A stretch of DNA of 64,000 nucleotides, taken from an uncultured Veillonella sp. (lineage in GTDB: Bacteria; Bacillota; Negativicutes; Veillonellales; Veillonellaceae). Positions 1-9,124 of the stretch are shown one piece after another. The notes below the pieces were generated by a model. That model saw only the letters and a list, made by a program, of their open reading frames with translations. It was not told the origin of the DNA and did not search any database. Both the position numbers and the translations under genes were made by a program. Position 1 is the stretch's first letter, and the number at the start of each line of letters is the position of its first letter. Location of the stretch: assembly GCF_900545795.1 (NCBI RefSeq), contig NZ_URAR01000006.1, positions 52,453 through 116,452 on the forward strand, read 5' to 3'.

Positions 1-359
1 CGAGCTGCTAATAAAGCTTGGTTCGCATTGAAAATTAAAGTTACATTAGTCTTGATGCCTTCTTTAGCAAGAATAGCTACTGCTTTTAACCCTTCTTCAG
101 TCATAGGCACTTTAATAACCACATTGGAGCCTAATTTTACTAGCTCATGAGCTTCTGCTACCATTTCTGGTGCTGTTGTAGAAATAACTTCAGCACTTAC
201 AGGACCTTCTACAAGCGCTGCAATTTGTTTAATTACTTCTTTCAAATCGCGTTTTTCTTTAACAATTAAAGATGGATTGGTAGTTACACCAGCAATAAAG
301 CCCATGTCATAGGCTGCTTTAATTTCATCAAAATTAGCAGTATCGATAAAGATTTTCAT
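1..359 (-). CDS. Transaldolase / fructose-6-phosphate aldolase family (3' end outside window)
   Basis: The minus strand opens with MKIFIDTANF at 359 and stays open to the window edge, so 119 residues are visible of a family usually about 215 aa long. The start is supported by GGAG a few bases upstream. GVTTNPS (about residues 24-30) and the Lys in VIKVPM (about residue 83) match the short transaldolase / F6P-aldolase (TalC/FSA) family; that Lys is where the Schiff base forms. Family members transfer dihydroxyacetone units in the cytosolic non-oxidative pentose phosphate pathway, or act as aldolases. The N-terminal part cannot separate the two activities. It lies downstream of serS on the same strand, 83 bp away, with no clear terminator between them. 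Confidence 0.88.
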   Translation of the reverse strand, partial: MKIFIDTANFDEIKAAYDMGFIAGVTTNPSLIVKEKRDLKEVIKQIAALVEGPVSAEVISTTAPEMVAEAHELVKLGSNVVIKVPMTEEGLKAVAILAKEGIKTNVTLIFNANQALLAA

Positions 360-442
360 AAGATCTCCTTCACTAATAATTACTATATTGTCTACATAGC
401 ATTATATTAAACTATTATATTAAATTATTATTCTTCATCAGC

Positions 443-1723
443 TTATTTAGCTGGAGTAAGAACTTCTACACCACCCATATATGGTTGTAATGCTTTAGGA
501 ATGCGTACAGAACCATCAGCTTCTTGATTATTTTCAAGAATAGCGGCTACAGTACGACCTACAGCAAGGCCAGAACCATTTAAAGTATGTACAAATTCCG
601 GTTTGCCTTTTGCTTCGCGACGGAATTTAATATTCCCACGGCGCGCTTGGAAATCAGTCATATTGGAGCAAGAAGAGATTTCACGGTAGCAACCTTGTCC
701 TGGCATCCATACTTCTACATCATAGGTCTTAGCTGAACCAAAGCCAATATCGCCAGTGCAAAGAGTGATTACACGATGTGGTAATTCTAATAGACGTAAT
801 ACTTCTTCTGCATTATCAGTCAAAGTTTCAAGCTCATCAAAGGAAGTGTCTGGATTAGCAAATTTTACCATTTCCACTTTATTGAATTGATGTTGACGAA
901 TAAGACCACGAGTATCGCGGCCAGCAGACCCCGCTTCTGCACGGAAGCAAGCAGTAAAAGCTGTATAATACTTAGGTAATTCATCTGCATTTAAAATTTC
1001 ACCGCTGTGTAGATTTGTCAAGGTTACTTCAGCTGTTGGAATAAGATAATAATCTTCCTCTTCAACTTTGTACATATCCTCAGCAAATTTAGGAAGTTGC
1101 CCTGTATTAGTCATCGTCTGACGAGTAACTAAATAAGGAGTCATCATTTCTGTATAACCTTGTTTGTCCACATGTAGGTCAAGCATAAAATTAATCAATG
1201 CACGTTCTAAACGAGCCCCTAAACCTTTATAAATAGTAAAGCGTGCCCCAGACTCTTTAGCGGCTCGTTCCCATTCTAAAATGTCTAAGCTTTCGCCTAA
1301 GTCCCAATGAGCTTTAATTGGGAAATCAAATTCTCTTGGTTTGCCCCAACGACGCATTTCAGGATTGTCATTTTCATCGGCCCCTACAGGTACAGACGCA
1401 TCGCACATATTCGGAAGCATTAAAGCAATATTCTCTAATTTTTCCTCTGTATCGCGCACTTGGCCATCTAATTCAGCAATTTTATCGCCTACTTTTTTCA
1501 TTTCAGCAATTTTATCATCAGCATTTTCTTTATTCCGTTTTAACACACTGATTTCAGCTGTTACAGAATTACGCTCAGCTTTTAACTGCTCTACTTCTTG
1601 AATTAATTCCTTGCGCAAATCATACAATTTGGCAAAGTTTTCTAAATCGCCAGTTGTATGACGATTATCTAAATTTTGTTGCACTAAGTCTAAATTCTCT
1701 CGAACAAAACGTAAATCTAACAT
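443..1723 (-). CDS. serS: Seryl-tRNA synthetase
   Basis: Class II aminoacyl-tRNA synthetase that charges tRNA-Ser with serine in the cytosol. The 426-aa length is normal for bacterial SerRS. The N-terminal ~110 residues are a charged helical hairpin (LRKELIQEVEQLKAERNSV), the long coiled-coil arm that grips the long variable arm of tRNA-Ser. The catalytic core shows motif 2 (FRAEAGSAGRDTRG) and motif 3 (GLAVGRTVAAILEN). The gene lies downstream of the lysS terminator and probably has its own promoter (1784-1812). The leader is only about 60 nt, too short for a T-box. Confidence 0.97.
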   Translation of the reverse strand: MLDLRFVRENLDLVQQNLDNRHTTGDLENFAKLYDLRKELIQEVEQLKAERNSVTAEISVLKRNKENADDKIAEMKKVGDKIAELDGQVRDTEEKLENIALMLPNMCDASVPVGADENDNPEMRRWGKPREFDFPIKAHWDLGESLDILEWERAAKESGARFTIYKGLGARLERALINFMLDLHVDKQGYTEMMTPYLVTRQTMTNTGQLPKFAEDMYKVEEEDYYLIPTAEVTLTNLHSGEILNADELPKYYTAFTACFRAEAGSAGRDTRGLIRQHQFNKVEMVKFANPDTSFDELETLTDNAEEVLRLLELPHRVITLCTGDIGFGSAKTYDVEVWMPGQGCYREISSCSNMTDFQARRGNIKFRREAKGKPEFVHTLNGSGLAVGRTVAAILENNQEADGSVRIPKALQPYMGGVEVLTPAK

Positions 1724-1783
1724 AGTCCTAACCTCTTACATATTGACAAATTTACTCTACAAAATAACATTTATTTACACTTC

Positions 1784-1812
1784 ATCATACCACAAATACT
1801 AATATTTTACCA
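1784..1812 (-). promoter_or_regulatory. Candidate serS promoter (extended -10)
   Basis: On the minus strand an extended -10 element TGGTATGAT occupies 1784-1792. A poor -35 (TGGTAA, 1807-1812) sits 17 bp upstream. It lies just after the lysS terminator and about 60 nt before the serS start, which is where a promoter would be needed. The weak -35 lowers confidence. Confidence 0.4.
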
Positions 1813-1830
1813 CGCTAAAGACAGATAAAG

Positions 1831-1857
1831 TAAAAAAGCCGAGCCCCGAAGGGCTCG
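1831..1857 (-). terminator. Rho-independent terminator after lysS
   Basis: On the minus strand a perfect 7-bp stem (CGAGCCC / GGGCTCG) with a TTCG tetraloop is followed by GC and a run of six T. It lies 14 bp beyond the lysS stop codon, so it ends the greA-lysS transcript. Confidence 0.9.
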
Positions 1858-1871
1858 ACCTGTATTAATTA

Positions 1872-3398
1872 TTATTCTTCTTCACTATTATTGCTAGCAG
1901 AACCATCTTCTGGTTTCATCAATGGGAAGAACAATACATCGCGGATAGATGGAGAATCTGTTAAGAACATTACCATACGGTCAATACCAATACCTAAACC
2001 AGCTGTTGGTGGTAAACCATATTCTAATGCATTAACAAAGTCATGATCCATACGATGTGCTTCATCGTCGCCAGCTTCACGTTCTTCTAATTGTTTTTCA
2101 AAACGTTGTAACTGATCGATTGGGTCATTTAACTCGGAGTAACCATTAGCAATTTCGCGACCATATACGAAAGCTTCGAAACGCTCTGTAGTTAATGGTT
2201 TTTCACGATTTTGTTTTGCAAGTGGTGAAATTTCTACTGGATGACCATAAACGATAGTTGGCTCGATTAAATTCTTTTCTACATATTCTTCGAAGCAGTA
2301 GTTAAGAATTTTACCAATGCCATCAGCTTGTTGGTATTCCACATTTAAGCGATCGGCAATAGCACGTGCTTCTTCGATTGTTTCAACAGCATCGAAGTCT
2401 TCACCAGTGTATTTTTTAACGCCTTCTTGCATAGTGATGCGATTCCATGGTGGACGGAATTCAATTTCAGTACCTTGGTAATTAACTTTTGTAGAACCAA
2501 GAACTTCTTTAGCACAGTATGCAATGATGTTTTCTGTAAGTTCGATTGCATCATTTACATTACCATAGGCTTGGTAAGATTCCATCATAGTAAATTCTGG
2601 ATTATGACGGTTATCAACACCTTCGTTACGGAAAGAACGGTTAATTTCGAATACGCGTTCTAAACCACCAACGATGAGTCGTTTTAAATGTAACTCTGGA
2701 GAAATACGTAAATAAATGTCCATGTTAAGTGCATTGTGATGCGTAATAAACGGACGTGCTGCAGCACCACCTGGAATTGCATGAAGCATTGGAGTTTCAA
2801 CTTCCATGAAGTGGTTTTTATTTAAGTATTCACGCATTTTAGCAACGATTTTAGTACGTTTTACAAATGTGTCGCGAACATCAGGATTTACAATTAAATC
2901 AACATAGCGTTGACGATAACGAAGTTCTGTGTCTTTTAAACCATGCCATTTTTCTGGTAGAGGACGAAGGGACTTAGAAAGAAGAGTGAGCTTATTAACC
3001 TTAATAGTAATTTCACCCATATGAGTGCGGAATACATGGCCTTCGATGCCCACGATATCACCCATATCGAGCATTTTAACATACTTATAATTTTCTTCAC
3101 CTAATTCATCGGCGCGGAAATATACTTGAATATCTCCAGATAAATCACGAAGGTTGGCAAATGCAGTCTTACCATGGGAGCGAATTGTCATCAAACGACC
3201 AGCAATGGTTACAGGTTGACCATCGAAGTTTTTGAAGTCGTTCTTAATTTCGTCAGCATGATATTGTACAACAAAACGTTGCCCAAATGGATAAATTCCA
3301 TCAGCTTCGTATTGAGCTAACTTATCACGTCGAACCTCGATCTGACTGTTAAACTCTCTTTCTTGTTCTTGTGCGGTTAAAACACGTTCTTCACTCAT
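1872..3398 (-). CDS. lysS: Lysyl-tRNA synthetase (class II)
   Basis: Charges tRNA-Lys with lysine. The chosen product is 508 aa starting MSEERVL: an AGGAGGAAATCTT box immediately precedes this ATG, while a longer start six codons upstream would place the box inside the coding region. The N-terminal OB fold (VTIAGRLMTIRSHGKTAF) binds the anticodon. The class II core has motif 2 (FRNEGVDNRHNPEFTMME) and motif 3 (GLGIGIDRMVMF). The acidic Ser/Asn/Glu tail is short. It lies 36 bp downstream of greA, the usual greA-lysS pair of Firmicutes, and ends at a strong terminator. Confidence 0.97.
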   Translation of the reverse strand: MSEERVLTAQEQEREFNSQIEVRRDKLAQYEADGIYPFGQRFVVQYHADEIKNDFKNFDGQPVTIAGRLMTIRSHGKTAFANLRDLSGDIQVYFRADELGEENYKYVKMLDMGDIVGIEGHVFRTHMGEITIKVNKLTLLSKSLRPLPEKWHGLKDTELRYRQRYVDLIVNPDVRDTFVKRTKIVAKMREYLNKNHFMEVETPMLHAIPGGAAARPFITHHNALNMDIYLRISPELHLKRLIVGGLERVFEINRSFRNEGVDNRHNPEFTMMESYQAYGNVNDAIELTENIIAYCAKEVLGSTKVNYQGTEIEFRPPWNRITMQEGVKKYTGEDFDAVETIEEARAIADRLNVEYQQADGIGKILNYCFEEYVEKNLIEPTIVYGHPVEISPLAKQNREKPLTTERFEAFVYGREIANGYSELNDPIDQLQRFEKQLEEREAGDDEAHRMDHDFVNALEYGLPPTAGLGIGIDRMVMFLTDSPSIRDVLFFPLMKPEDGSASNNSEEE

Positions 3399-3434
3399 AA
3401 GATTTCCTCCTAACAAAGTATAAGTTTTTATGGC

Positions 3435-3908
3435 TTAATTGATAGCTAAAATCTTGTAAGCTGCCACACCGTCAGGGGTGTTAACTTCTACTTGAGCGCC
3501 TTTTTTCTTGCCCAAAATTGCATTGCCCAATGGAGATTCGTTAGATATGCGATTATTGAATGGATCTGCTTCTGAAGAACCTACAATAACATAATCCACT
3601 TCTTCATCGAACTCAATGTCGAGCAATTTGACTTTGCTACCAACAGACACAACATTTTTACGGGTATTTTCATCAATGATTTTCGCCGTATTAATTTTAT
3701 TTTCTAATTCAATAATATGACCTTCAATGAATGCTTGTTCATTCTTTGCATCATCATATTCTGAGTTTTCACTAATATCACCGTATTCAATTGCAATCTT
3801 GATACGTTCAGCCACTTCAATCCGTCGTACAGATTTGAAGTAAGCTAATTCTTCCTCCAACTTCTTTAAACCATCTGCGGTCAATAAAGTTTCTTTAACT
3901 TCTGCCAT
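3435..3908 (-). CDS. greA: Transcription elongation factor GreA
   Basis: Rescues backtracked RNA polymerase by stimulating cleavage of the nascent RNA. At 157 aa it has the standard length. The N-terminal coiled-coil hairpin includes ISENSEYDDAKNEQAF (about residues 45-60), with the acidic tip residues that enter the polymerase secondary channel. The C-terminal globular domain ends GVAAYKILAIN. An AAAGGGG box lies 10 nt before ATG. It is first in the greA-lysS unit, driven by the strong promoter at 4060-4088. Confidence 0.96.
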   Translation of the reverse strand: MAEVKETLLTADGLKKLEEELAYFKSVRRIEVAERIKIAIEYGDISENSEYDDAKNEQAFIEGHIIELENKINTAKIIDENTRKNVVSVGSKVKLLDIEFDEEVDYVIVGSSEADPFNNRISNESPLGNAILGKKKGAQVEVNTPDGVAAYKILAIN

Positions 3909-3997
3909 CAGTTTATAACCCCTTTAAATTTAAGCTTAGAATAATTATACCAATAATTAATCAAAAATACAATCATGATAAATGTAATTATAAAGAA

Positions 3998-4018
3998 AAG
4001 TGCCACTTTACTGACACC
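3998..4018 (-). other. Small hairpin in the greA leader
   Basis: In the greA leader on the minus strand, GTGTC and GGCAC flank AGTAAAGT and are followed by TTTTCTTTA. The stem is short (5 bp, one G-U pair). It could be a weak attenuator or simply chance. Confidence 0.25.
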
Positions 4019-4059
4019 TTGCAAATTCATGTATTTTGTATTGTCTGATTATTTACAGT

Positions 4060-4088
4060 ATTATAACAGTCTCGTATAGTAAAGTCAA
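4060..4088 (-). promoter_or_regulatory. Strong sigma-70/A type promoter for greA-lysS
   Basis: The minus strand has TTGACT (4083-4088), a 17-bp spacer and a perfect TATAAT (4060-4065). It points at greA with a leader of about 145 nt. This is one of the best promoter matches in the window. The remainder of the 306-bp gap between greA and dusB holds only the small leader hairpin and the dusB terminator. Confidence 0.8.
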
Positions 4089-4173
4089 CAGACATTTGTC
4101 TAATTTGAATCAAATTTTGTCCTCTCTCATCGTACTCAAATAGTTGCGTTTATAACATTCTCTTATTACTCAA

Positions 4174-4208
4174 TAAAAACAGCACAGTACGTCCCCTTGT
4201 ACTGTGCT
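4174..4208 (-). terminator. Rho-independent terminator after dusB
   Basis: A 10-bp perfect stem (AGCACAGTAC / GTACTGTGCT) with an 8-nt loop is followed on the minus strand by G and five T. It begins 7 bp after the dusB stop and closes the birA-coaX-dusB unit. Confidence 0.9.
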
Positions 4209-4214
4209 ATTTAT

Positions 4215-5210
4215 CTATTTATAAGCTAATAAAGCTTCTTCATATTCATGCAAAAGCTCATTAAACGATGTTACGGTATGAAGTACATTAATACGGCTGC
4301 GCCAACGGGCTGACTCTGGTAAGCCTTTAATATACCAGCCAGCATGAGTGCGTATTTCTCGCACACCTGTATCTACGCCTTTGTATTTACAAAGCAAATC
4401 AAAATGCCGTTTTAACATATGCAGTCGCTCTAGCGCTGTAGGCTTTGGCAACAATTCGCCAGTCCGCAAATAATGATTGACTTCATTAAATACCCACGGA
4501 TTCCCCTGCGCACCACGACCAATCATTATCGCATCACAGCCAGTCTCATCTAGCATTTGCTTAGCCTCTTCAGCAGTTGTAATATCTCCATTGCCAAGTA
4601 CTGGAATAGATAGAGCTTCTTTGACTGCGCCGATGTATGACCAATCAGCCTTGCCCATATACATTTGCTCGCGCGTCCTACCATGAACTGCTACAGCAGC
4701 TACACCTACAGACTCCATGCGCTTTGCAAAATCCAGCACATTAATATGCTCATCATCCCAACCTATACGCATTTTAACGGTAACAGGTACTTTCACAGCA
4801 TCTACAGCAGCCTTTGCCACTGCCATAGCAAGGTCAGGTGTTTTCATCAAGGCCGATCCATCACCTGAACTCACTACCTTTTTCACAGGGCATCCCATAT
4901 TAATATCCACTATATCGGCACCAGCTTCTTCTACTACGCGCGCTGCATTAGCCATAGCATCTGGCTTGGAGCCAAAAATTTGCATAGACACAGGATGCTC
5001 CACTGCTTCCATGAAGAGTAACTCTTCCGTTCGTTCATTCTTGTATTGAATGCCCATGGCACTTACCATTTCAGTGCACACTAAAGCAGCCCCCTGCTCT
5101 TTAGCTAATAAGCGATACGCAATGTCACTTACGCCAGCCATGGGAGCTAAAATAGCCTGCCCCTCAATAGACACATTTCCAATATGCCAAATTTTATTTG
5201 TTTCGTTCAT
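4215..5210 (-). CDS. dusB: tRNA-dihydrouridine synthase, DusB type
   Basis: FMN-dependent reduction of uridines in the tRNA D-loop. The 331-aa protein has a TIM barrel with the flavin/catalytic features of the family: LAPMAGVSD near the N terminus, DINMGCPVKKV with the catalytic Cys (about residue 105), VHGRTREQMY, and the phosphate-binding segment IMIGRGAQGNPW, then a helical C-terminal domain. Its first 17 bp overlap the end of coaX, showing translational coupling. In Bacillus the same gene lies beside lysS, so the neighbourhood is conserved. Confidence 0.94.
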   Translation of the reverse strand: MNETNKIWHIGNVSIEGQAILAPMAGVSDIAYRLLAKEQGAALVCTEMVSAMGIQYKNERTEELLFMEAVEHPVSMQIFGSKPDAMANAARVVEEAGADIVDINMGCPVKKVVSSGDGSALMKTPDLAMAVAKAAVDAVKVPVTVKMRIGWDDEHINVLDFAKRMESVGVAAVAVHGRTREQMYMGKADWSYIGAVKEALSIPVLGNGDITTAEEAKQMLDETGCDAIMIGRGAQGNPWVFNEVNHYLRTGELLPKPTALERLHMLKRHFDLLCKYKGVDTGVREIRTHAGWYIKGLPESARWRSRINVLHTVTSFNELLHEYEEALLAYK

Positions 5211-5961
5211 ATAATAATCGTAATCCTTCTAAGGTTAACATCGGTTCAATGTGGTCAATAATAGTCGTCTCTGTACTAATAAGAGGCGCTAATCCACCAG
5301 TAGCAACCACTTTGGTCTGCTCTGGAAGTTCCGCTTTCATGCGTTTAACAATACCTTCTACTTGTCCTACATAACCAAAAAGTACGCCTGATTGCATAGA
5401 GCTCACAGTTGTGCGGCCAATGACATGCCCAGGATTCTTTAGTTCAATGCGAGGCAGTTTAGCCGCTCGTTGGAATAAAGCTTCCGCTGAAATTTGAATC
5501 CCCGGTGCAATGGCACCACCCATGTAGTCTCCATTTTCTAATACTACACAATAAGTCGTAGCCGTACCAAAATCAATAATAATGATCGGGCCACCATATT
5601 TTTCATAAGCTGCCACAGCATTAACAATGCGGTCAGCGCCTACTTCACGAGGATTATCATATTTAATAGCCATCCCCGTCTTTGTTCCAGGACCTACAAT
5701 AATAGGCTTTACATTAAAATAGCGTAAACATACGCGTTCTAAAGTCGGCATTAATGGTGGCACAACTGAGGAGATAATAATTGAATCAATCTGTTTTGCC
5801 TCTACTAATTGATCATGGAAAAATAAATTCATAATCAATACGCCATATTCATCAGTAGTGCGCATTTTATCAGTAGAAATGCGCCAATGACCTACTAACT
5901 GCTGCTTATTATAAACTCCTAGTACAATATTGGTGTTCCCCACATCAATAACTAATAACAT
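5194..5961 (-). CDS. coaX: Type III pantothenate kinase
   Basis: First step of coenzyme A synthesis: ATP-dependent phosphorylation of pantothenate. The chosen 255-aa product begins MLLVIDVGNTNIVLGVY; GGAGG lies 5 nt before this ATG, whereas an upstream in-frame start would sit inside birA. The ASKHA-fold phosphate motif DVGNTN is at residues 6-11, followed by the family motifs PREVGADR (pantothenate site) and IIDFGTATT. Only 1 bp separates it from the birA stop, and its end overlaps dusB, so birA-coaX-dusB is one unit. Confidence 0.96.
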   Translation of the reverse strand: MLLVIDVGNTNIVLGVYNKQQLVGHWRISTDKMRTTDEYGVLIMNLFFHDQLVEAKQIDSIIISSVVPPLMPTLERVCLRYFNVKPIIVGPGTKTGMAIKYDNPREVGADRIVNAVAAYEKYGGPIIIIDFGTATTYCVVLENGDYMGGAIAPGIQISAEALFQRAAKLPRIELKNPGHVIGRTTVSSMQSGVLFGYVGQVEGIVKRMKAELPEQTKVVATGGLAPLISTETTIIDHIEPMLTLEGLRLLYERNK

Positions 5962-5962
5962 G

Positions 5963-6946
5963 TTATCCTCCAACTTTTGCTGGTCGAATAGATACATCGC
6001 CAGCTACGATTCGTTCAACTTGACCATTCGGTCTTTGTACTAATAAATTGCCATCTTGATCTAAATCAATGGCTTTACCTTCAAATGTATTGCCTGGTGC
6101 TCTCACTTCAACCTCTTGATTAAGTGTAACACTAAAGGTTTTCCATTCTTCTAAAGTACTCTGAAAGCCCTCTTTTAATACCTTATGATATTGATCTTCC
6201 AAGCACTGTAATATTATTGCAAACGCCTTTCTCCGATCAACCTGCACACCTTCAATGGCTAACGAGGTGGCAATATCCTTTAGCTCCTCTGGGAGTTCCT
6301 CCTCTGTAGGGCTAATATTAATTCCAATGCCCATGATGATATAAGCAATCTCCTCCATAGTGCCACTCATTTCTGTTAAGATGCCCACTAATTTGTGATT
6401 GCCTACTAGAATATCATTAGGCCATTTAATGCCTGCAGTTTCTAATCCTAATTTACGAAATGCTTTGATTAAGGCAACAGCTGCCATCAAAGTGCATTTA
6501 GGAGCTTCAACTGTTAAAAAGGATGGTCTCAAAATTAAACTAAACCAAAGACCCTTTCCATACGGTGAATACCAACCGCGATTAACTCGTCCCTTCCCCG
6601 CTACTTGTTCTTCAGCTACAACAACAGTTCCTTCTGGGGCCCCCTCCATAGCTAGCTGGCGGGCCTTGGAATTAGTCGACTCTAATTGAAGTTCATATTC
6701 ATAGTGACGACCAAAGGCTTTTGTAGTCAAATGCGGTTCCATCTCTAAAGGTCCTACTAAATCAGGCTCTTTGATTAATCGATAGCCTTTTTTAGTAAAT
6801 GATTCAATTTCATATCCATGTCGACGTAACACTTCAATATGTTTCCAAATCGCCGTACGCGAGATCTGGCAAGTATCAGACATAATCTGGCCTGATACAA
6901 ACTGACCCTTATGCTCTTTCAATAATTCTAAAATAGCATCTCGCAT
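5963..6946 (-). CDS. birA: Bifunctional biotin ligase / biotin operon repressor
   Basis: Activates biotin to biotinyl-AMP, attaches it to acceptor proteins such as biotin carboxyl carriers, and probably represses biotin genes. The N-terminal ~65 residues are a winged helix-turn-helix (QISRTAIWKHIEVLRRHGY), so this is the regulatory two-domain form. The ligase core has GKGRVNRGWYSPYGKGLWFS with the biotin/ATP loop (about residues 117-136) and KWPNDILV. Length (327 aa) fits. RBS GGAGGG lies 5 nt before ATG. It precedes coaX by one base. Confidence 0.95.
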   Translation of the reverse strand: MRDAILELLKEHKGQFVSGQIMSDTCQISRTAIWKHIEVLRRHGYEIESFTKKGYRLIKEPDLVGPLEMEPHLTTKAFGRHYEYELQLESTNSKARQLAMEGAPEGTVVVAEEQVAGKGRVNRGWYSPYGKGLWFSLILRPSFLTVEAPKCTLMAAVALIKAFRKLGLETAGIKWPNDILVGNHKLVGILTEMSGTMEEIAYIIMGIGINISPTEEELPEELKDIATSLAIEGVQVDRRKAFAIILQCLEDQYHKVLKEGFQSTLEEWKTFSVTLNQEVEVRAPGNTFEGKAIDLDQDGNLLVQRPNGQVERIVAGDVSIRPAKVGG

Positions 6947-6963
6947 GGGAACCCTCCTTTTAA

Positions 6964-6989
6964 GAAAAAGAGCCGCCTACCGGCGGCTC
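6964..6989 (-). terminator. Rho-independent terminator after ftsH
   Basis: A perfect 8-bp GC-rich stem (GAGCCGCC / GGCGGCTC) with a 4-nt loop is followed by TTTTTCTTA on the minus strand. A second, weaker inverted repeat (ATCGG / CCGAT inside GCC..GGC) occupies about 6993-7015, between the ftsH stop and this terminator. Confidence 0.9.
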
Positions 6990-7021
6990 AATGCCAATCG
7001 GCGTATACCGATAAGGCTGTA

Positions 7022-8980
7022 CTAATATGATGATTTATCAGTAGTATTTTCGCCTGTATTAGGTTCAACTGATGGTTTTACATCACCACTTTGAATAGAG
7101 TCTGGCACAATAATACCAGCTGCCTCTAAAGCACTTTTAGCTTCTTTTTTTGCTTCATCTTCTGGCTCTGTTTGATTAGGATCATCCAAAGTGCCATACT
7201 TGTAAAGATTTTCAATTTGACCATGGTCAATTGTTTCTTCTTCAAGTAAAGCATTTGCCATATTGTGAAGGAAGTCAATATTATCAGCTAAAAGCTGCAT
7301 TACATCATTATAAGCTTCGGAAACAATTTTATGCATTTCAGCATCAATCTTAGCTGCTACAGCTTCACCATAATTGCGCTCATGGCCAAGGCTGCGACCT
7401 AAGAATACTTGTTCTTGATGTTCACCGAATACTAAAGGACCTAACTCATCACTCATACCAAGACGTGTAATCATATGACGTACAATATTCGTTACTTGTT
7501 GTAAGTCGCCAGACGCACCACTACTAATTTCTTTAAGTACCAATGCTTCCGCACAACGACCACCAAGGGCTACGCGAATGCGCGCCAACATTTGCCCGCG
7601 CGTCATATAATTTTGCTCTTCCACTGGCAACATCATAGTGTAACCACCAGCACGGCCACGTGGAATAATTGTTACCTTATGAACAGGATCAGCTTCTGGC
7701 AATAAGTGAGCCACAATAGCATGACCTGATTCATGATAGGCTGTTAAACGACGCTCTTTATCACTTACTACATGACTGCGACGTTCTGGACCATAGGATA
7801 CCTTTTCACTAGCTTCCTCAAGATCTGCCATGGCAACTTTCTTACGATTTTGACGAGCTGCTAATAAAGCGGCTTCATTTAATAGATTGCTTAAGTCAGC
7901 ACCAGTAAAGCCTGGTGTTTTCTTCGCAATAATTTGTAAATTTACATCATCAGCTAACGGCTTATTTCGTGCATGCACTTTAAGAATTGCTTCACGGCCG
8001 CGGAAGTCTGGTTTATCCACAGTTACTTGACGATCAAAACGACCTGGACGAAGTAAGGCAGGGTCTAAAATATCAGGGCGGTTAGTTGCCGCAATAGTAA
8101 TAATCCCTTCATTTGCTCCGAAACCATCCATTTCAACAAGCAATTGGTTCAAGGTTTGCTCGCGTTCATCATGCCCGCCACCAAGACCGGCACCACGTTG
8201 GCGACCAACAGCATCAATTTCGTCAATGAAAATAATACATGGCGCATTTTTCTTAGCTTGACCAAATAAGTCACGCACACGAGACGCACCAACACCAACG
8301 AACATTTCTACGAAGTCAGAACCACTGATGCTAAAGAAAGGTACTTTTGCTTCCCCTGCTACAGCACGAGCTAATAAAGTTTTACCTGTGCCTGGAGGGC
8401 CAAATAATAATACCCCTTTAGGAATCTTAGCGCCAATGGCGTTAAATTTCGCAGGATTACGTAAAAATTCTACAACTTCTTCTAATTCTTGTTTTGCTTC
8501 ATCTGCACCGGCTACGTCCTTAAAGGTTACATTTACCTTACCTTCACCCTGCATCTTCGCACGACTTTTGCCAAAATTCATTACGCGACCACCGCTACCT
8601 TGGGTTTGTTGCATAATGAAGAACCATACGCCAATCAACAAGAATATTGGCAATACAGAACTAAGCAATTGCATCCACCAAGATGGTTGTTCTGGTGGTT
8701 TTGCTGTAATCTCAACACCTTTATCACGTAAAGTAGTTAACATTGTAGGATCTGATGGTGCATACGAACTAAATTCTGTACCATTTTTCAAAGCCCCTAT
8801 AATGGCGTGATTATCAGTAATTGTTACCTTAGCTACCTTATCTGAATTAACTTGATTCATAAAGGCTGTATAGCTAATTTCTGACCTAGTCGAATTCGAA
8901 CCGGCAAACGAATTAATTACTGTAACTGCCGCTACAATAATCAACACGTAGAGCAGTGCGTTTTTCATAAATCGGCCCAA
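7022..8980 (-). CDS. ftsH: ATP-dependent membrane zinc metalloprotease FtsH
   Basis: Membrane-anchored AAA protease that degrades misfolded membrane proteins and regulators. The N terminus has a transmembrane helix (ALLYVLIIVAAVTVINSF), an extracytoplasmic segment and a second helix (LLSSVLPIFLLIGVWFFIM). Then come Walker A GPPGTGKT, Walker B IIFIDEID, the second region of homology (ATNRPDILDPALLRPGRFD) and the zinc site HESGH. The C-terminal ~50 residues are acidic. Start choice is uncertain: AAAGGGG lies 7 nt before a TTG at 8980 (652 aa) but about 19 nt before the ATG at 8968 (648 aa). It follows hpt, as in Bacillus. Confidence 0.96.
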   Translation of the reverse strand: MGRFMKNALLYVLIIVAAVTVINSFAGSNSTRSEISYTAFMNQVNSDKVAKVTITDNHAIIGALKNGTEFSSYAPSDPTMLTTLRDKGVEITAKPPEQPSWWMQLLSSVLPIFLLIGVWFFIMQQTQGSGGRVMNFGKSRAKMQGEGKVNVTFKDVAGADEAKQELEEVVEFLRNPAKFNAIGAKIPKGVLLFGPPGTGKTLLARAVAGEAKVPFFSISGSDFVEMFVGVGASRVRDLFGQAKKNAPCIIFIDEIDAVGRQRGAGLGGGHDEREQTLNQLLVEMDGFGANEGIITIAATNRPDILDPALLRPGRFDRQVTVDKPDFRGREAILKVHARNKPLADDVNLQIIAKKTPGFTGADLSNLLNEAALLAARQNRKKVAMADLEEASEKVSYGPERRSHVVSDKERRLTAYHESGHAIVAHLLPEADPVHKVTIIPRGRAGGYTMMLPVEEQNYMTRGQMLARIRVALGGRCAEALVLKEISSGASGDLQQVTNIVRHMITRLGMSDELGPLVFGEHQEQVFLGRSLGHERNYGEAVAAKIDAEMHKIVSEAYNDVMQLLADNIDFLHNMANALLEEETIDHGQIENLYKYGTLDDPNQTEPEDEAKKEAKSALEAAGIIVPDSIQSGDVKPSVEPNTGENTTDKSSY

Positions 8981-9124
8981 TCTCTTACCCCTTTCAAACA
9001 ATATTAAAATGTTATGATTTACTCGCCCTCAAGGGCTAGTAATTTCATAGTAAAACACTAAAAATAGTAAAATATATCTGTGCAACATATTAACACAAAT
9101 TTAAGCGATATACAATCTATTTAC

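Noticed and set aside
1724..1830. T-box leader in front of serS (also considered for lysS and glnS)
   Set aside because: The available leaders are well under the ~200 nt needed and no specifier or antiterminator structure is visible.
8328..8810. 160-codon plus-strand open frame opposite ftsH
   Set aside because: Lies wholly antisense to conserved ftsH sequence, with no RBS or family pattern.
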